In this document: positions 7,598 through 15,331 of the stretch, piece after piece
How the letters are laid out: each line of letters opens with the position of its first letter
How positions within the stretch are numbered: the stretch's first letter is position 1
Source: an uncultured Microbacterium sp.
Lineage (GTDB): Bacteria > Actinomycetota > Actinomycetes > Actinomycetales > Microbacteriaceae
DNA length: 64,000 bases
Direction of reading: 5' to 3'
Assembly: GCF_947489255.1 (NCBI RefSeq)
Contig: NZ_CANLCY010000005.1
Span: 434,001 to 498,000, forward strand
Translations under genes and position numbers: made by a program
Notes under the pieces: model-generated
Told to the model about the DNA's origin: nothing
Database searches by the model: none
What the model saw: only the letters and a program-made list of their open reading frames with translations

Positions 7598-8409
7598 GCG
7601 TCGTCCTCGTCGTGGTGATGGTGGTGGGCCTCGTCGGCATCCGGGGCTCCGACGACGATGAGCTGGTCGCCCGCCCGCACCACGTAGACCGGGGCGCCGT
7701 AGAGCGCACTCAGCGTCTCGGTCGTGAGCACCTCGTCGGGGGTTCCGAGGGTGAAGCGCCCGTGGGCGATGTACAGGATGCGATCGACGCGCGAGAGCAC
7801 CGGGTTGATGTCATGGGTGACCAGCAGCACCGCGGCGTCGCGCTCGCGGCGGTGGCGGTCGATGAGGCGCACGACGGCCTGCTGGTTGGCGAGGTCGAGA
7901 CTCGTCAGCGGTTCGTCGCACAGCAGCAGGGCGGGGTCGTCGGCGAGGGCCTGGCCTACGCGCAGCCGCTGCTGCTCGCCGCCCGAGAGGAGTCCCACGG
8001 GGCGATCGGCGAACGCCGTCGCGCCGACGGCCTCGAGCAGCTCGTCGATGCGTGCCCGGTCCTTCTTGCGCGAGAGCGGGAGGCCGAGGCGGTGTCCGTC
8101 GACGCCGAGGCCGACGATGTCGCGCCCGCGCAGCGGCGTCTCGCGCGGGAGGGGGCGCTGCTGGGGGATGTAGCCGATGCGACGGTTGCCGGCCCGGCGC
8201 ACGGGGGCGCCGAGCGCCTCGATCGAACCGGCGCTGAGGCGCTCGAGCCCGAGGATGGCCCGCAGCAGCGTCGTCTTGCCCGAGCCGCTGGGCCCGAGGA
8301 CCGCGACGAGCTCGCCGGGCTCGACCTCGAGGTCGAGCCCGGCCCACAGCTCACGGCCGCCGCGTTCGAGGGCGGCTCCGTGAATGCGCAGGGGCGCGGC
8401 CGCGCTCAC
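7594..8409 (-). CDS. znuC: zinc ABC transporter ATP-binding protein ZnuC
   Basis: A 271-residue ATPase with Walker A GPSGSGKTT near residue 40, Q-loop YIPQQR, signature LLSGGEQQRLRVGQAL, Walker B LLLCDEP and the H-loop VTHD. The C-terminus ends in a histidine/acidic tail (DEAHHHHHDEDDA), found on some ZnuC proteins and likely zinc-binding. The GTG start overlaps the znuA stop as GTGA, and the stop overlaps znuB as ATGA. Confidence 0.93.
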   Translation of the reverse strand: MSAAAPLRIHGAALERGGRELWAGLDLEVEPGELVAVLGPSGSGKTTLLRAILGLERLSAGSIEALGAPVRRAGNRRIGYIPQQRPLPRETPLRGRDIVGLGVDGHRLGLPLSRKKDRARIDELLEAVGATAFADRPVGLLSGGEQQRLRVGQALADDPALLLCDEPLTSLDLANQQAVVRLIDRHRRERDAAVLLVTHDINPVLSRVDRILYIAHGRFTLGTPDEVLTTETLSALYGAPVYVVRAGDQLIVVGAPDADEAHHHHHDEDDA

Positions 8410-9407
8410 GCCGCCAGCGCGTCGGACAGCGCCGAGATGTTGCTCTGCATCCACGAGATGTAAGTCTGACCCTCCGGAAGCGTTTCCGTGAACTCGATCA
8501 CGGGGATGTTCTTCGCCTTGGCCTCGTCCTCGACCTGGGTGGTCTCGGCTCCGCCGGTCTGCGGGTTGACGATCATGACCGAGATCTGGCCGGAGTCGAC
8601 GAGCTGGAGGGACTCGAGCAGGGTCGCGGGCGGGACGTCCTGGCCTTCCTCGACGGCCTCGCTGAACTCGTTCGGGGTCGCGTTGTCCAGACCCGCGGCC
8701 TCGATGAGGTACACGGGCACCGGCTCGGTCACGAACACCTTCGCCCCGGCGTCCTTCGCCTCGATCTGGGCGAGGGAGTCCTCGAGGCCGGCGATCTGCT
8801 GCGTGAACGCGTCGGCGTTGGCCGTGAAGTCCGCGGCGTGGTCGGGGGCGAGCTGACCGAGCTCCTCCGCGATCGCCGCGGTGAGGTCTTCGATCGTGTG
8901 CGGGTCGTACCAGACGTGCTCGTTGAAGCCCTCGATGTGGTCGTGGCCGTCGCCCTCGTCGTGCGCGTGGTCGTCGGCGCTCTCGCTCGGCTCGGGGGTC
9001 GCGCCGTCGTCGTGCCCCTCGGCACCGGGGTAGTCGTGGTTGTACTCGACCGCGGTGAGCACGGGGGCGGTCGTGCCGCTGGCCTCGATGAGCGACTCCA
9101 TGAAGGCGTCGTAGCCCGCGCCGTTCTCGATCACGAGCCCCGCGTTCTTGAGGATCAGCTGATCCTGGGCGCTGGCCTCGTACTCGTGGGGGTCCTGCGA
9201 GGGCGAGGTGATGATCGACTGCACGTCGACGAAGTCGCCGCCGACGGCCTCGGCGATCGAGCCGTAGACATCGGTGGATGCCACGACGGTGACCTTGCCG
9301 CCGGAGTCGGCGGTCGAGCCGGTCGAGGTCGTGGTGCCGGCGCAACCGGCGAGGGCGAGGACGGAGGCGGCCCCGAGGACGACGGGGGCGAGAAGGCGAC
9401 GGGTCAT
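8406..9407 (-). CDS. znuA: zinc ABC transporter substrate-binding lipoprotein ZnuA
   Basis: A 333-residue extracytoplasmic zinc-binding protein. It has a lipobox LALAGC (cysteine near residue 21), TDVYGSIAEAVGGD, the ligand motif SQDPHEYEAS, a His/Asp-rich flexible loop (DDHAHDEGDGHDHIEG) and HVWYDP. These are the features of cluster A-I zinc-binding proteins. The ATG was chosen because it precedes the signal sequence and sits 6 nt after a TACGAT box, so the mRNA is probably leaderless. A Zur box overlaps the promoter. First gene of znuACB. Confidence 0.95.
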   Translation of the reverse strand: MTRRLLAPVVLGAASVLALAGCAGTTTSTGSTADSGGKVTVVASTDVYGSIAEAVGGDFVDVQSIITSPSQDPHEYEASAQDQLILKNAGLVIENGAGYDAFMESLIEASGTTAPVLTAVEYNHDYPGAEGHDDGATPEPSESADDHAHDEGDGHDHIEGFNEHVWYDPHTIEDLTAAIAEELGQLAPDHAADFTANADAFTQQIAGLEDSLAQIEAKDAGAKVFVTEPVPVYLIEAAGLDNATPNEFSEAVEEGQDVPPATLLESLQLVDSGQISVMIVNPQTGGAETTQVEDEAKAKNIPVIEFTETLPEGQTYISWMQSNISALSDALAA

Positions 9408-9442
9408 GCGGACATCGTATCGCTGCTGATAATCGTTCTCAA
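9408..9442 (-). promoter_or_regulatory. znuA promoter with Zur box
   Basis: On the minus strand: -35 TTGAGA (9442-9437), 17-nt spacer, -10 TACGAT (9419-9414), then 6 nt to the ATG. A 15-bp Zur-type inverted repeat, TGAGAACGATTATCA (9441-9427), covers the -35 and spacer, so zinc-bound Zur would block polymerase. Close to the actinobacterial Zur pattern TGAnAAnnnTTnTCA. Confidence 0.85.
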
Positions 9443-9571
9443 AATCAGAACCGCCGCGCGGACCCTCCCGCGAGCCGACGCTCGAGCCGGGCACTACGAG
9501 GCGCGTCCAGGCACCGGAAAGCCGAACACCCCGGCATCCGCTCATCGAACGGTCGCCGGACGAGGTCGGGG

Positions 9572-9991
9572 TCAGCCCCCGACCGCTGCCCGTCGTCGGC
9601 CGCGCCAGGCCTTCCACGCACCGGTCGACCAGAGCGCCCAGAGCACGAGCAGGGGCTGGAAGAGCAGACGGATGCCGCGGGCGAGGTCGGTGTCGAGGCC
9701 GAACGCGTCGGTGCCCCGGACGAACTGCTCGATGTTGCCCGGGAAGATCGCGACGAAGAAGGCCGCGACGATCCAGCCGACGGCGACGCGCCAGCGACCG
9801 AGGACGAGCAGCGCGAGTCCCAGCAGGATCTCCACGACCCCGGATGCCACGACCGTGACGTCGACCGGGAGCGGCAGCCACGACGGCACCTGAGCGACGA
9901 AGTCGTCGCGCGCGAACGTGAGGTGCGCGGTACCGGTGAACACGAGCGCGGCCCCGAGCAGCCAGCGGGCGAGGGTGCGCGGGAGGCTCAT
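9572..9991 (-). CDS. DoxX-family membrane protein
   Basis: A small integral membrane protein of 139 residues with four predicted helices. It shows LLGAALVFTGTAHLTFARDDF near the N-terminus and GVVEILLGLALLVLG and AIFPGNIEQFVRG later, as in DoxX/DUF4870-like proteins. The ATG follows a TATCCT box by 6 nt, so a leaderless mRNA is likely; an upstream in-frame start is possible but lies inside the promoter. It stands alone between znuA and the palindromic repeat. The biochemical role is unknown. Confidence 0.75.
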   Translation of the reverse strand: MSLPRTLARWLLGAALVFTGTAHLTFARDDFVAQVPSWLPLPVDVTVVASGVVEILLGLALLVLGRWRVAVGWIVAAFFVAIFPGNIEQFVRGTDAFGLDTDLARGIRLLFQPLLVLWALWSTGAWKAWRGRRRAAVGG

Positions 9992-10020
9992 CCTCCGAGG
10001 ATAGGCGGGTCGCCCCCTCC

Positions 10021-10082
10021 GTCGAGTGTCCAAGAAACGCCGTGTGCACACCGGCGGCGACGGCGCGTCTCGGACACTCAAC
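10021..10082. repeat. 62-bp palindromic element, copy 1
   Basis: It starts GTCGAGTGTCCAAGA and ends with the near-complement TCTCGGACACTCAAC, with a second inner ACGCCG/CGGCG(C)GT pairing. A copy of identical length and ends lies at 57732-57793, with a different centre. Here it sits just after metI, so its RNA could form the end hairpin of metQNI. No open reading frame. Confidence 0.8.
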
Positions 10083-10105
10083 AGGGAGGGCGACCCGGGA
10101 ACGGG

Positions 10106-10765
10106 TCAGCGCCGCAGGATGCGCTGGGCGAGGGTGTTGCCGAGCAGCTGGCCGGCCTGCACGATCACGACGATGATCGCCACGGTCACCCACGTCGCCT
10201 GCTGGTTGAACTGCTGATAGCCGTAGATGATCGCGAAGTTACCGAGGCCGCCGCCACCGATGTACCCCGCCATCGCCGACATGTCGACGACCGCGATGAA
10301 CATGAACGTGTAGCCGAGGATGAGCGGCGCGAGCGCCTCGGGGATGACGACCCCGAACAGCACGCCGATGCGACGCGCCCCCACGGCGCGGGCCGCCTCG
10401 ACGGTGCCGGGGTCGACGGCGACGAGGTTCTGCTCGACGACGCGGGCGATCACGACGGTGGCCATGATCGTGATCGGCACGATCGCGGCATCCGTCCCCA
10501 GGGTCGTCCCCGTCACCGCGCGGGTGACCGGGGCCACGGCGGTGAGGAAGATGATGAACGGGATCGGCCGGATGACGTTGATCACGAGGTTCGCGACGAA
10601 GAAGACGACGCGGTTCTCGAAGAGGTTGCCGGGCCGGGTGGCGTACAGCAGCGCGCCGATGGCGAGTCCCGCGACGCCCGCGATGAGCAGCGACACCGCC
10701 ACCATGTAGACGGTCTCGCCGATGGACTGCAGCAGCACCGGGGTGAGGGTGTCCCACTTGTTCAC
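10106..10765 (-). CDS. metI: methionine ABC transporter permease MetI
   Basis: Membrane subunit of the D/L-methionine importer, 219 residues, about five to six helices. The permease EAA-like loop is AARAVGARRIGVLFGVVIPEALAP, and the N-terminal part includes NVIRPIPFIIFLTAVAP, typical of MetI. The GTG start overlaps the metN stop as GTGA. Third gene of the metQ-metN-metI operon. Confidence 0.93.
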   Translation of the reverse strand: MNKWDTLTPVLLQSIGETVYMVAVSLLIAGVAGLAIGALLYATRPGNLFENRVVFFVANLVINVIRPIPFIIFLTAVAPVTRAVTGTTLGTDAAIVPITIMATVVIARVVEQNLVAVDPGTVEAARAVGARRIGVLFGVVIPEALAPLILGYTFMFIAVVDMSAMAGYIGGGGLGNFAIIYGYQQFNQQATWVTVAIIVVIVQAGQLLGNTLAQRILRR

Positions 10766-11787
10766 GAGCGCACCTTCGCCGCGGGAACGACGACGTCGGT
10801 GTGCGCGCGCAGCTCGGCGACGATCGGGGCTAGATCCTCGGCGTGCACACGATAGGTGAGGGTGCCGAGCTGCTTGCCGAGCACGTCGGTCACCCCGCCG
10901 TAGACCACGGAGTGCCGCGCCCCGTGGCGGTGGAACACCGCCGAGACGTCTTCGCTCGAGAACTCGTTGACCTCGACGCTGACGAGGTCGCCACCGCCCG
11001 CGGCGAGCGCCGACAGCGCCTCGCCCGAGGGCACGCCCTGCGTCACCGCGGCGACGAAGCGCTTGGTGAGCTCGGCGCGCGGGTGAGCGAACACGCGGTA
11101 CGTGTCGCCGCTGTCGACCACGCGGCCGCCGTCCATCACGATGACCTGGTCGCACAGCTCGTGCACGATCGAGATCTGGTGCGTGATGACGACGATCGTG
11201 ATGCCCAGGCGCCGGTTGATCTCGCGGAGCAGGTCGAGCACCTCGGCCGTGGTCTGCGGGTCGAGGGCGCTCGTGGCCTCGTCGGCGAGCAGGATGCGGG
11301 GGTCGGTCGCGATCGCGCGCGCGATCCCGACGCGCTGCTTCTGGCCTCCCGAGAGGCGCCGGGGGTACTGCTTCGCCTTGTCGCCGATGCCGACGAAGTC
11401 GAGCAGCTCCGCGACGCGCTTGTCGCGGTCGGCCTTCTTCCACCCCGCGACCTTGAGCGGGTACGCGACGTTGGCCGCGACCGTGCGCGAGGTGAACAGG
11501 TTGAACTGCTGGAAGATCATGCCCACGCGGCGGCGGAGATCGCGCAGCGCCGACTCGCTGGCATCCCCCACGTTCACGCCGAGCACCTCGACGGTGCCCG
11601 AGGTCGGCTTCTCGAGGCCGTTCAGCAGGCGCACCAGCGTCGACTTGCCGGCGCCCGAGTACCCGATGACCCCCACGATCGAGCCCTCCTCCACGCTCAC
11701 CGTGACGTCGTCGACGGCGGTCGTGGAGGAGCGACGATCGGTGCGGAAGTCCTTGGTGACGCCCCGCAGCTCGATGACCGCGGTCAT
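10762..11787 (-). CDS. metN: methionine ABC transporter ATP-binding protein MetN
   Basis: A 341-residue ATPase with Walker A GYSGAGKST, Q-loop FQQFNLF, signature LSGGQKQRVGIARAIA, Walker B ILLADEATSALD and H-loop VITHQ. The last 80 residues form a NIL domain (VSVEVNEFSSEDVSAVFHRHG), through which methionine allosterically inhibits the transporter. ATGA overlap with metQ. Confidence 0.95.
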   Translation of the reverse strand: MTAVIELRGVTKDFRTDRRSSTTAVDDVTVSVEEGSIVGVIGYSGAGKSTLVRLLNGLEKPTSGTVEVLGVNVGDASESALRDLRRRVGMIFQQFNLFTSRTVAANVAYPLKVAGWKKADRDKRVAELLDFVGIGDKAKQYPRRLSGGQKQRVGIARAIATDPRILLADEATSALDPQTTAEVLDLLREINRRLGITIVVITHQISIVHELCDQVIVMDGGRVVDSGDTYRVFAHPRAELTKRFVAAVTQGVPSGEALSALAAGGGDLVSVEVNEFSSEDVSAVFHRHGARHSVVYGGVTDVLGKQLGTLTYRVHAEDLAPIVAELRAHTDVVVPAAKVRS

Positions 11788-12686
11788 CCGTTCTGGGCCT
11801 TGAGGGCGTCTTCGAGGCTCGTCAGCTCGTCCTGCAGCTGCGCGCCGGTCCACTCGGTCTTGAACTGCAGGTTGCCCTGGTTGAGCTCGGTGACCGCGGC
11901 TTCGACCTCGGGCGAGTGATAGGCGGCCACGAGCTTCTCCCAGCGCGGGTCGTCCTTCTTGTCGTCGCGGGTGACGAAGGCGTTGATGTAGGGCGCGAGC
12001 TGCGGGTTGTTCAGGTCTTCCTTGAAGATGATGAGCTCGTCGCCGAGCCCGCCCTTCTGCGCCTGCGTGTTGTTGACGATCGCGGCCTGGGCGCTGCCGT
12101 CCTTGAGCGCGGTGACCGTCTGGTTGGTGTCGACCGGGAGCAGCTCGACCTTCGAGGTCTCGATGTCGGCGGGGGTCGACAGGGCGGTACCGCCGTCCTT
12201 GAGCGTGAGCAGACCCGCCTTCTGGAGGTTGAGCAGGCCGCGAGCGAGGTTGGTCGGGTTGTTGGGGATCGCGATCTTCGCGCCCTCGGGCAGGTCCTTC
12301 ACGTCGGTGTACTGCTCGGAGTAGAGGGCGAGCGGGTAGACCGCGGTCGCGCCGACCGGCACGAGCGAGCCGTTGTTCTCGACGTTGAACTGCGAGAGGT
12401 AGATGAGGTGCTGGAAGAGGTTCACGTCGAGCTCGCCGTCCTGCACGCCCTGGTTGAGCTGGACGCCGTCGTTGATCGTGCGCACCTCGAGATCGATGCC
12501 CTCGTCGGCCAGCTTCTGCTTCAGCACCGTCCAGTGCGCCTCGTTGCCGTCGTCGGCGCCGAGGACGATGCGCGAGGAGTCGTCGGAGGATGCCGCTCCC
12601 CCGGCGCACCCGGTGAGGGCGAGGAGGAGGGCTGCGGTGGAGGCGCCGAGGATCGTGGCCAGGCGCGGGGTGCGGTGCGAAGTCAT
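11784..12686 (-). CDS. metQ: methionine-binding lipoprotein MetQ
   Basis: A 300-residue NlpA-family lipoprotein: lipobox LALTGC, then GADDGNEAHWTVLKQKLADEGI and NQGVQDGELDVNLFQHLIYL, which define the family. It delivers methionine to MetNI. First gene of its operon. Two short palindromes about 40-60 nt upstream of the ATG are candidate operators. Confidence 0.94.
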   Translation of the reverse strand: MTSHRTPRLATILGASTAALLLALTGCAGGAASSDDSSRIVLGADDGNEAHWTVLKQKLADEGIDLEVRTINDGVQLNQGVQDGELDVNLFQHLIYLSQFNVENNGSLVPVGATAVYPLALYSEQYTDVKDLPEGAKIAIPNNPTNLARGLLNLQKAGLLTLKDGGTALSTPADIETSKVELLPVDTNQTVTALKDGSAQAAIVNNTQAQKGGLGDELIIFKEDLNNPQLAPYINAFVTRDDKKDDPRWEKLVAAYHSPEVEAAVTELNQGNLQFKTEWTGAQLQDELTSLEDALKAQNG

Positions 12687-12725
12687 GACACCACGTCAAC
12701 ATGCGCGCGCGCGAGGCTCAAACCG

Positions 12726-12747
12726 GGCCGTTACGGCCGGTAACCGG
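12726..12747. promoter_or_regulatory. two overlapping palindromes upstream of metQ
   Basis: GGCCGTTACGGCC (12726-12738) and CCGGTAACCGG (12737-12747) are perfect inverted repeats around one central base. They overlap by 2 bp and lie 40-61 nt before the metQ ATG. They may form a tandem operator for a methionine-responsive repressor. The regulator is unknown and no SAM riboswitch was recognised. Confidence 0.4.
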
Positions 12748-12813
12748 TCGTCATACGGCGTCATCGATTCGACGGATCGCCCGCTCGATGGCATCCCGGG
12801 GTGGGCGCGTATG

Positions 12814-12859
12814 CGCGTCAGCCCCTCCGCCCCGCGTGGGAAGCGGAGGGGCTGACGCG
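12814..12859. terminator. hairpin terminator after GH39 gene
   Basis: A perfect 17-bp stem (CGCGTCAGCCCCTCCGC and its complement) with a 12-nt loop lies 5 nt past the stop of the GH39-like gene. There is no long T tract, as is usual in high-GC actinobacteria. Confidence 0.8.
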
Positions 12860-12864
12860 ACCGA

Positions 12865-15240
12865 TCACGGGCCGGTGAGGACCGCCCCGTCCACCCACGC
12901 CTGAGCCGCGCCGCTGTTCTTGTAGAAGTACAGCAGCGCAGACGTCGACGACGCCCCCGTGGTGAAGGTGACCGAGGCCTGCTTCCAGCGACTCGTGGTC
13001 ACCGGCGACGAGACCTCGGCGCCTCCGAAGTTCTTCGCCCCGAGGTACACCGGCTCACCGGCCGCCGACTTCGCGAAGCCGCTGAAGGTGTAGGTCGTGT
13101 TCGGCGTCAGCCCCGAGACGACCTGGTACACGCCCTTGCCCGCACCGGTGAAGGTCGCGGCGTAGCGGCCGTCGTAGACGTTCGTCGCGGTCACGGATGC
13201 CGCACCCTCGATCGACCAGGAGCTCAGGTCGCCGCTTTCGAAACCCGGGTTCAGGACGCTGGCGTTCGTGAGTTCCAGCTCCGCGAGCTGCAGGCGGTAC
13301 ACCTGCGACGTGCCCTCGGTCACGGGCTGGCCCTGCTTCGTGGCGGTCAGGCGTACGTAGCGGTAGGACGCCTTGCCGGTGGAGAACACCTGGGGTCCCG
13401 CCACCTTCTGGCCGGCCTTGTACCCGGTCTTGCTCACCAGCGACGTCCACGTCGTGCCGTCGTTGGAGCCCGCGAGCGTGAAGTCCACCGGGAAGCTCGA
13501 GCCGTCGGCATCCTGATCGTCTCGCGGCCAGAGGGTCGCGGTGTCGAACGCCTTGGCGCTTCCGAGGTCCAGCTGCACCCACTGCGTCGCCTGCGCCGTC
13601 GAGGTGGCGTCCGAGGTGAAGCCCTGCGAGATCCCGCCGGTGTCGGAGGCGTTGTAGGTGTGACGACGCCCGTCGACGAGCTTCGCCCCGCCCCAGCCGC
13701 CGCCGGTGTAGCTGGTCGAGCTGGTCACGGTGCTCGCCCGCGCGACGTTGGTCGACGACGACGGCGTGCTCAGCGAGACCGCACCCGCGGCCTTCGTCGA
13801 GGGAGCGAGCACGAACAGCGACACGGACTTCGCGGGCATGCTCACCTGCGACGACCAGGTGGATGCCGGGGCCGAGACGTTCACGCTGGAGGGGCGCAGC
13901 AGCTCGTTGGGGCCCGTCGTGCGGTTGCGCGTTCCCGCGGACCAGTCTGCGTAGTAGTTGCCTGACGTGGCGGTGACGTCGTAGCGGGTGACCGAGAAGG
14001 TCGACGACCCGAAGGGCAGCGAGCTTGCCGAGAGCGACACGGTGGAGGCGTCGGACCCGTCGTTCCACGCGAGGAACGCGGTCGTCTTGCTCGCGGTGTC
14101 ACCAGTGGCGATCGCGCCCACGGAACGGTCGGTGGGCGCTCCCGAGGTGGTCGAGGTCAGCACCGTCGAGGGCATGAGGTCGACCATCTCGAACACGTTG
14201 CCGACGGCCTTGCGGTGCCCTTCCACGGTGAGCAGGCCGAGGTCGGTGGAGAAGTCCGCCGTGGGGTTCCACCCCTCGACCGGACTGAAGAAGAACACCC
14301 CGTTCAGGGTCGGCTGCAGCAACGCCGACGTGAGGCGGCGCGCCGTGTAGGACGCGAGCACGTTCGTGTCCGCGTCGCCACCGGGCGTCGAGCCGAAGGC
14401 GGCCGTGGTGTGCCACTCGGTGATGTACTGCTTCTTCGCGGGGATCTTGCGCGAGGAGAGCATCGAGGCCACCGTCGCCGACTCCGAGAAGTCGGTGCCG
14501 CCGTAGTCGTGCCAGCTGACGAAGTCGAAGGGCACGCTGGGGTTGGCCGCGATGTAGTCCAGGAACGACCCCATGATCGACGCGTTGATGTCATATACCG
14601 CGGGACCGCCGATCTGCGCGGTGGAGTCGGTGTCTTTCACGGCCTTCGCCGAGGCCGCGTACAGGTCGTTGAAGGCCGACGCCCCCGACTTCCAGAACGA
14701 GAAGTCCGGCTCGTTCCACACCTCCCAGTTGAGCCCGGTGTGGCCCAGGTCGGCGTAGTGCTTCACGGTCGTCGAGACGACCGTCGACCAGTCGGTGAGG
14801 CTGGAGGGAGCGGTGAACTTGTCCTTCGCCAGCGCCCCGGGCATGTAGCTGAGGGTGAACCAGGGCACCATGCCCTGATCGAACAGCGGCAGGACCACGG
14901 AGTCCAACTTGGTGAAGTCGAAGGTCAACGCTCCCGCCGCGTTGCGCGAGACGAGCCCGTAGAAATCGTCGTCGAAGATGTGGTCGATGCGAACCGACCG
15001 CAGGCCGGTGGAGTTGACCTGCCCGAGCGTCTCGGGCAGCAGATGGAGGTTCTTCGTGACGGCGTAGCCGCCCTGAGAACCGTTGAGCAGTCGTGCATCG
15101 TCGAGCTGCTGCCCCGCATCGGTGCCGTACGTCGCGCTGAACGTGACGGAGCTGGCCGCCACCGCCGGCGGCGCGGACCCCCCGGCCAGCACCAGGGCAC
15201 CGATCACGACCCCGACGGCCGCGTTTCTTCTGATGGACAC
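12865..15240 (-). CDS. secreted GH39-like glycosidase with carbohydrate-binding modules
   Basis: A 791-residue exported enzyme. A signal peptide (SIRRNAAVGVVIGALVLAGG...APPAVAA) is followed by a TIM-barrel catalytic domain to about residue 370. GLNWEVWNEPDFSFW carries the acid/base glutamate and KQYITEWHTT the probable nucleophile, as in GH39 beta-xylosidases and related clan A enzymes. Residues 520-670 look like an F5/8-type C (CBM32-like) domain (QWVQLDLGSAKAFDTATLWPRD, YVRLTATKQG). The last 130 resemble a CBM4/9 (CenC) domain (NPGFESGDLSSWSIEG). The GTG start has a GAGGAGAAA ribosome-binding site. Last gene of the rhamnoside locus; the exact substrate is unknown. Confidence 0.8.
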   Translation of the reverse strand: MSIRRNAAVGVVIGALVLAGGSAPPAVAASSVTFSATYGTDAGQQLDDARLLNGSQGGYAVTKNLHLLPETLGQVNSTGLRSVRIDHIFDDDFYGLVSRNAAGALTFDFTKLDSVVLPLFDQGMVPWFTLSYMPGALAKDKFTAPSSLTDWSTVVSTTVKHYADLGHTGLNWEVWNEPDFSFWKSGASAFNDLYAASAKAVKDTDSTAQIGGPAVYDINASIMGSFLDYIAANPSVPFDFVSWHDYGGTDFSESATVASMLSSRKIPAKKQYITEWHTTAAFGSTPGGDADTNVLASYTARRLTSALLQPTLNGVFFFSPVEGWNPTADFSTDLGLLTVEGHRKAVGNVFEMVDLMPSTVLTSTTSGAPTDRSVGAIATGDTASKTTAFLAWNDGSDASTVSLSASSLPFGSSTFSVTRYDVTATSGNYYADWSAGTRNRTTGPNELLRPSSVNVSAPASTWSSQVSMPAKSVSLFVLAPSTKAAGAVSLSTPSSSTNVARASTVTSSTSYTGGGWGGAKLVDGRRHTYNASDTGGISQGFTSDATSTAQATQWVQLDLGSAKAFDTATLWPRDDQDADGSSFPVDFTLAGSNDGTTWTSLVSKTGYKAGQKVAGPQVFSTGKASYRYVRLTATKQGQPVTEGTSQVYRLQLAELELTNASVLNPGFESGDLSSWSIEGAASVTATNVYDGRYAATFTGAGKGVYQVVSGLTPNTTYTFSGFAKSAAGEPVYLGAKNFGGAEVSSPVTTSRWKQASVTFTTGASSTSALLYFYKNSGAAQAWVDGAVLTGP

Positions 15241-15290
15241 GGATTTCTCCTCTTCATCGAGAGACCGGCGGCGTCGTCGCCGCCGGGGTC

Positions 15291-15326
15291 GTGGCAGGTC
15301 GACCGCCGTCACGGTCGACCTGCCAC
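15291..15326. terminator. hairpin between rhamnosidase and GH39 genes
   Basis: A perfect 14-bp stem, GTGGCAGGTCGACC with its complement, and an 8-nt loop begin 6 nt past the rhamnosidase stop. A second GC-rich hairpin follows near 15263-15290. GH39 expression may therefore depend partly on its own promoter or on read-through. Confidence 0.75.
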
Positions 15327-15331
15327 GGTGA

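Noticed and set aside
10021..10082. Small protein gene (63 codons) covering the palindromic element
   Set aside because: The frame depends on the repeat and metI antisense sequence; the same element at 57.7 kb does not preserve it.
12640..12760. SAM-type riboswitch before metQ
   Set aside because: The leader is short and lacks the four-helix junction or kink-turn sequences; only small palindromes are present.
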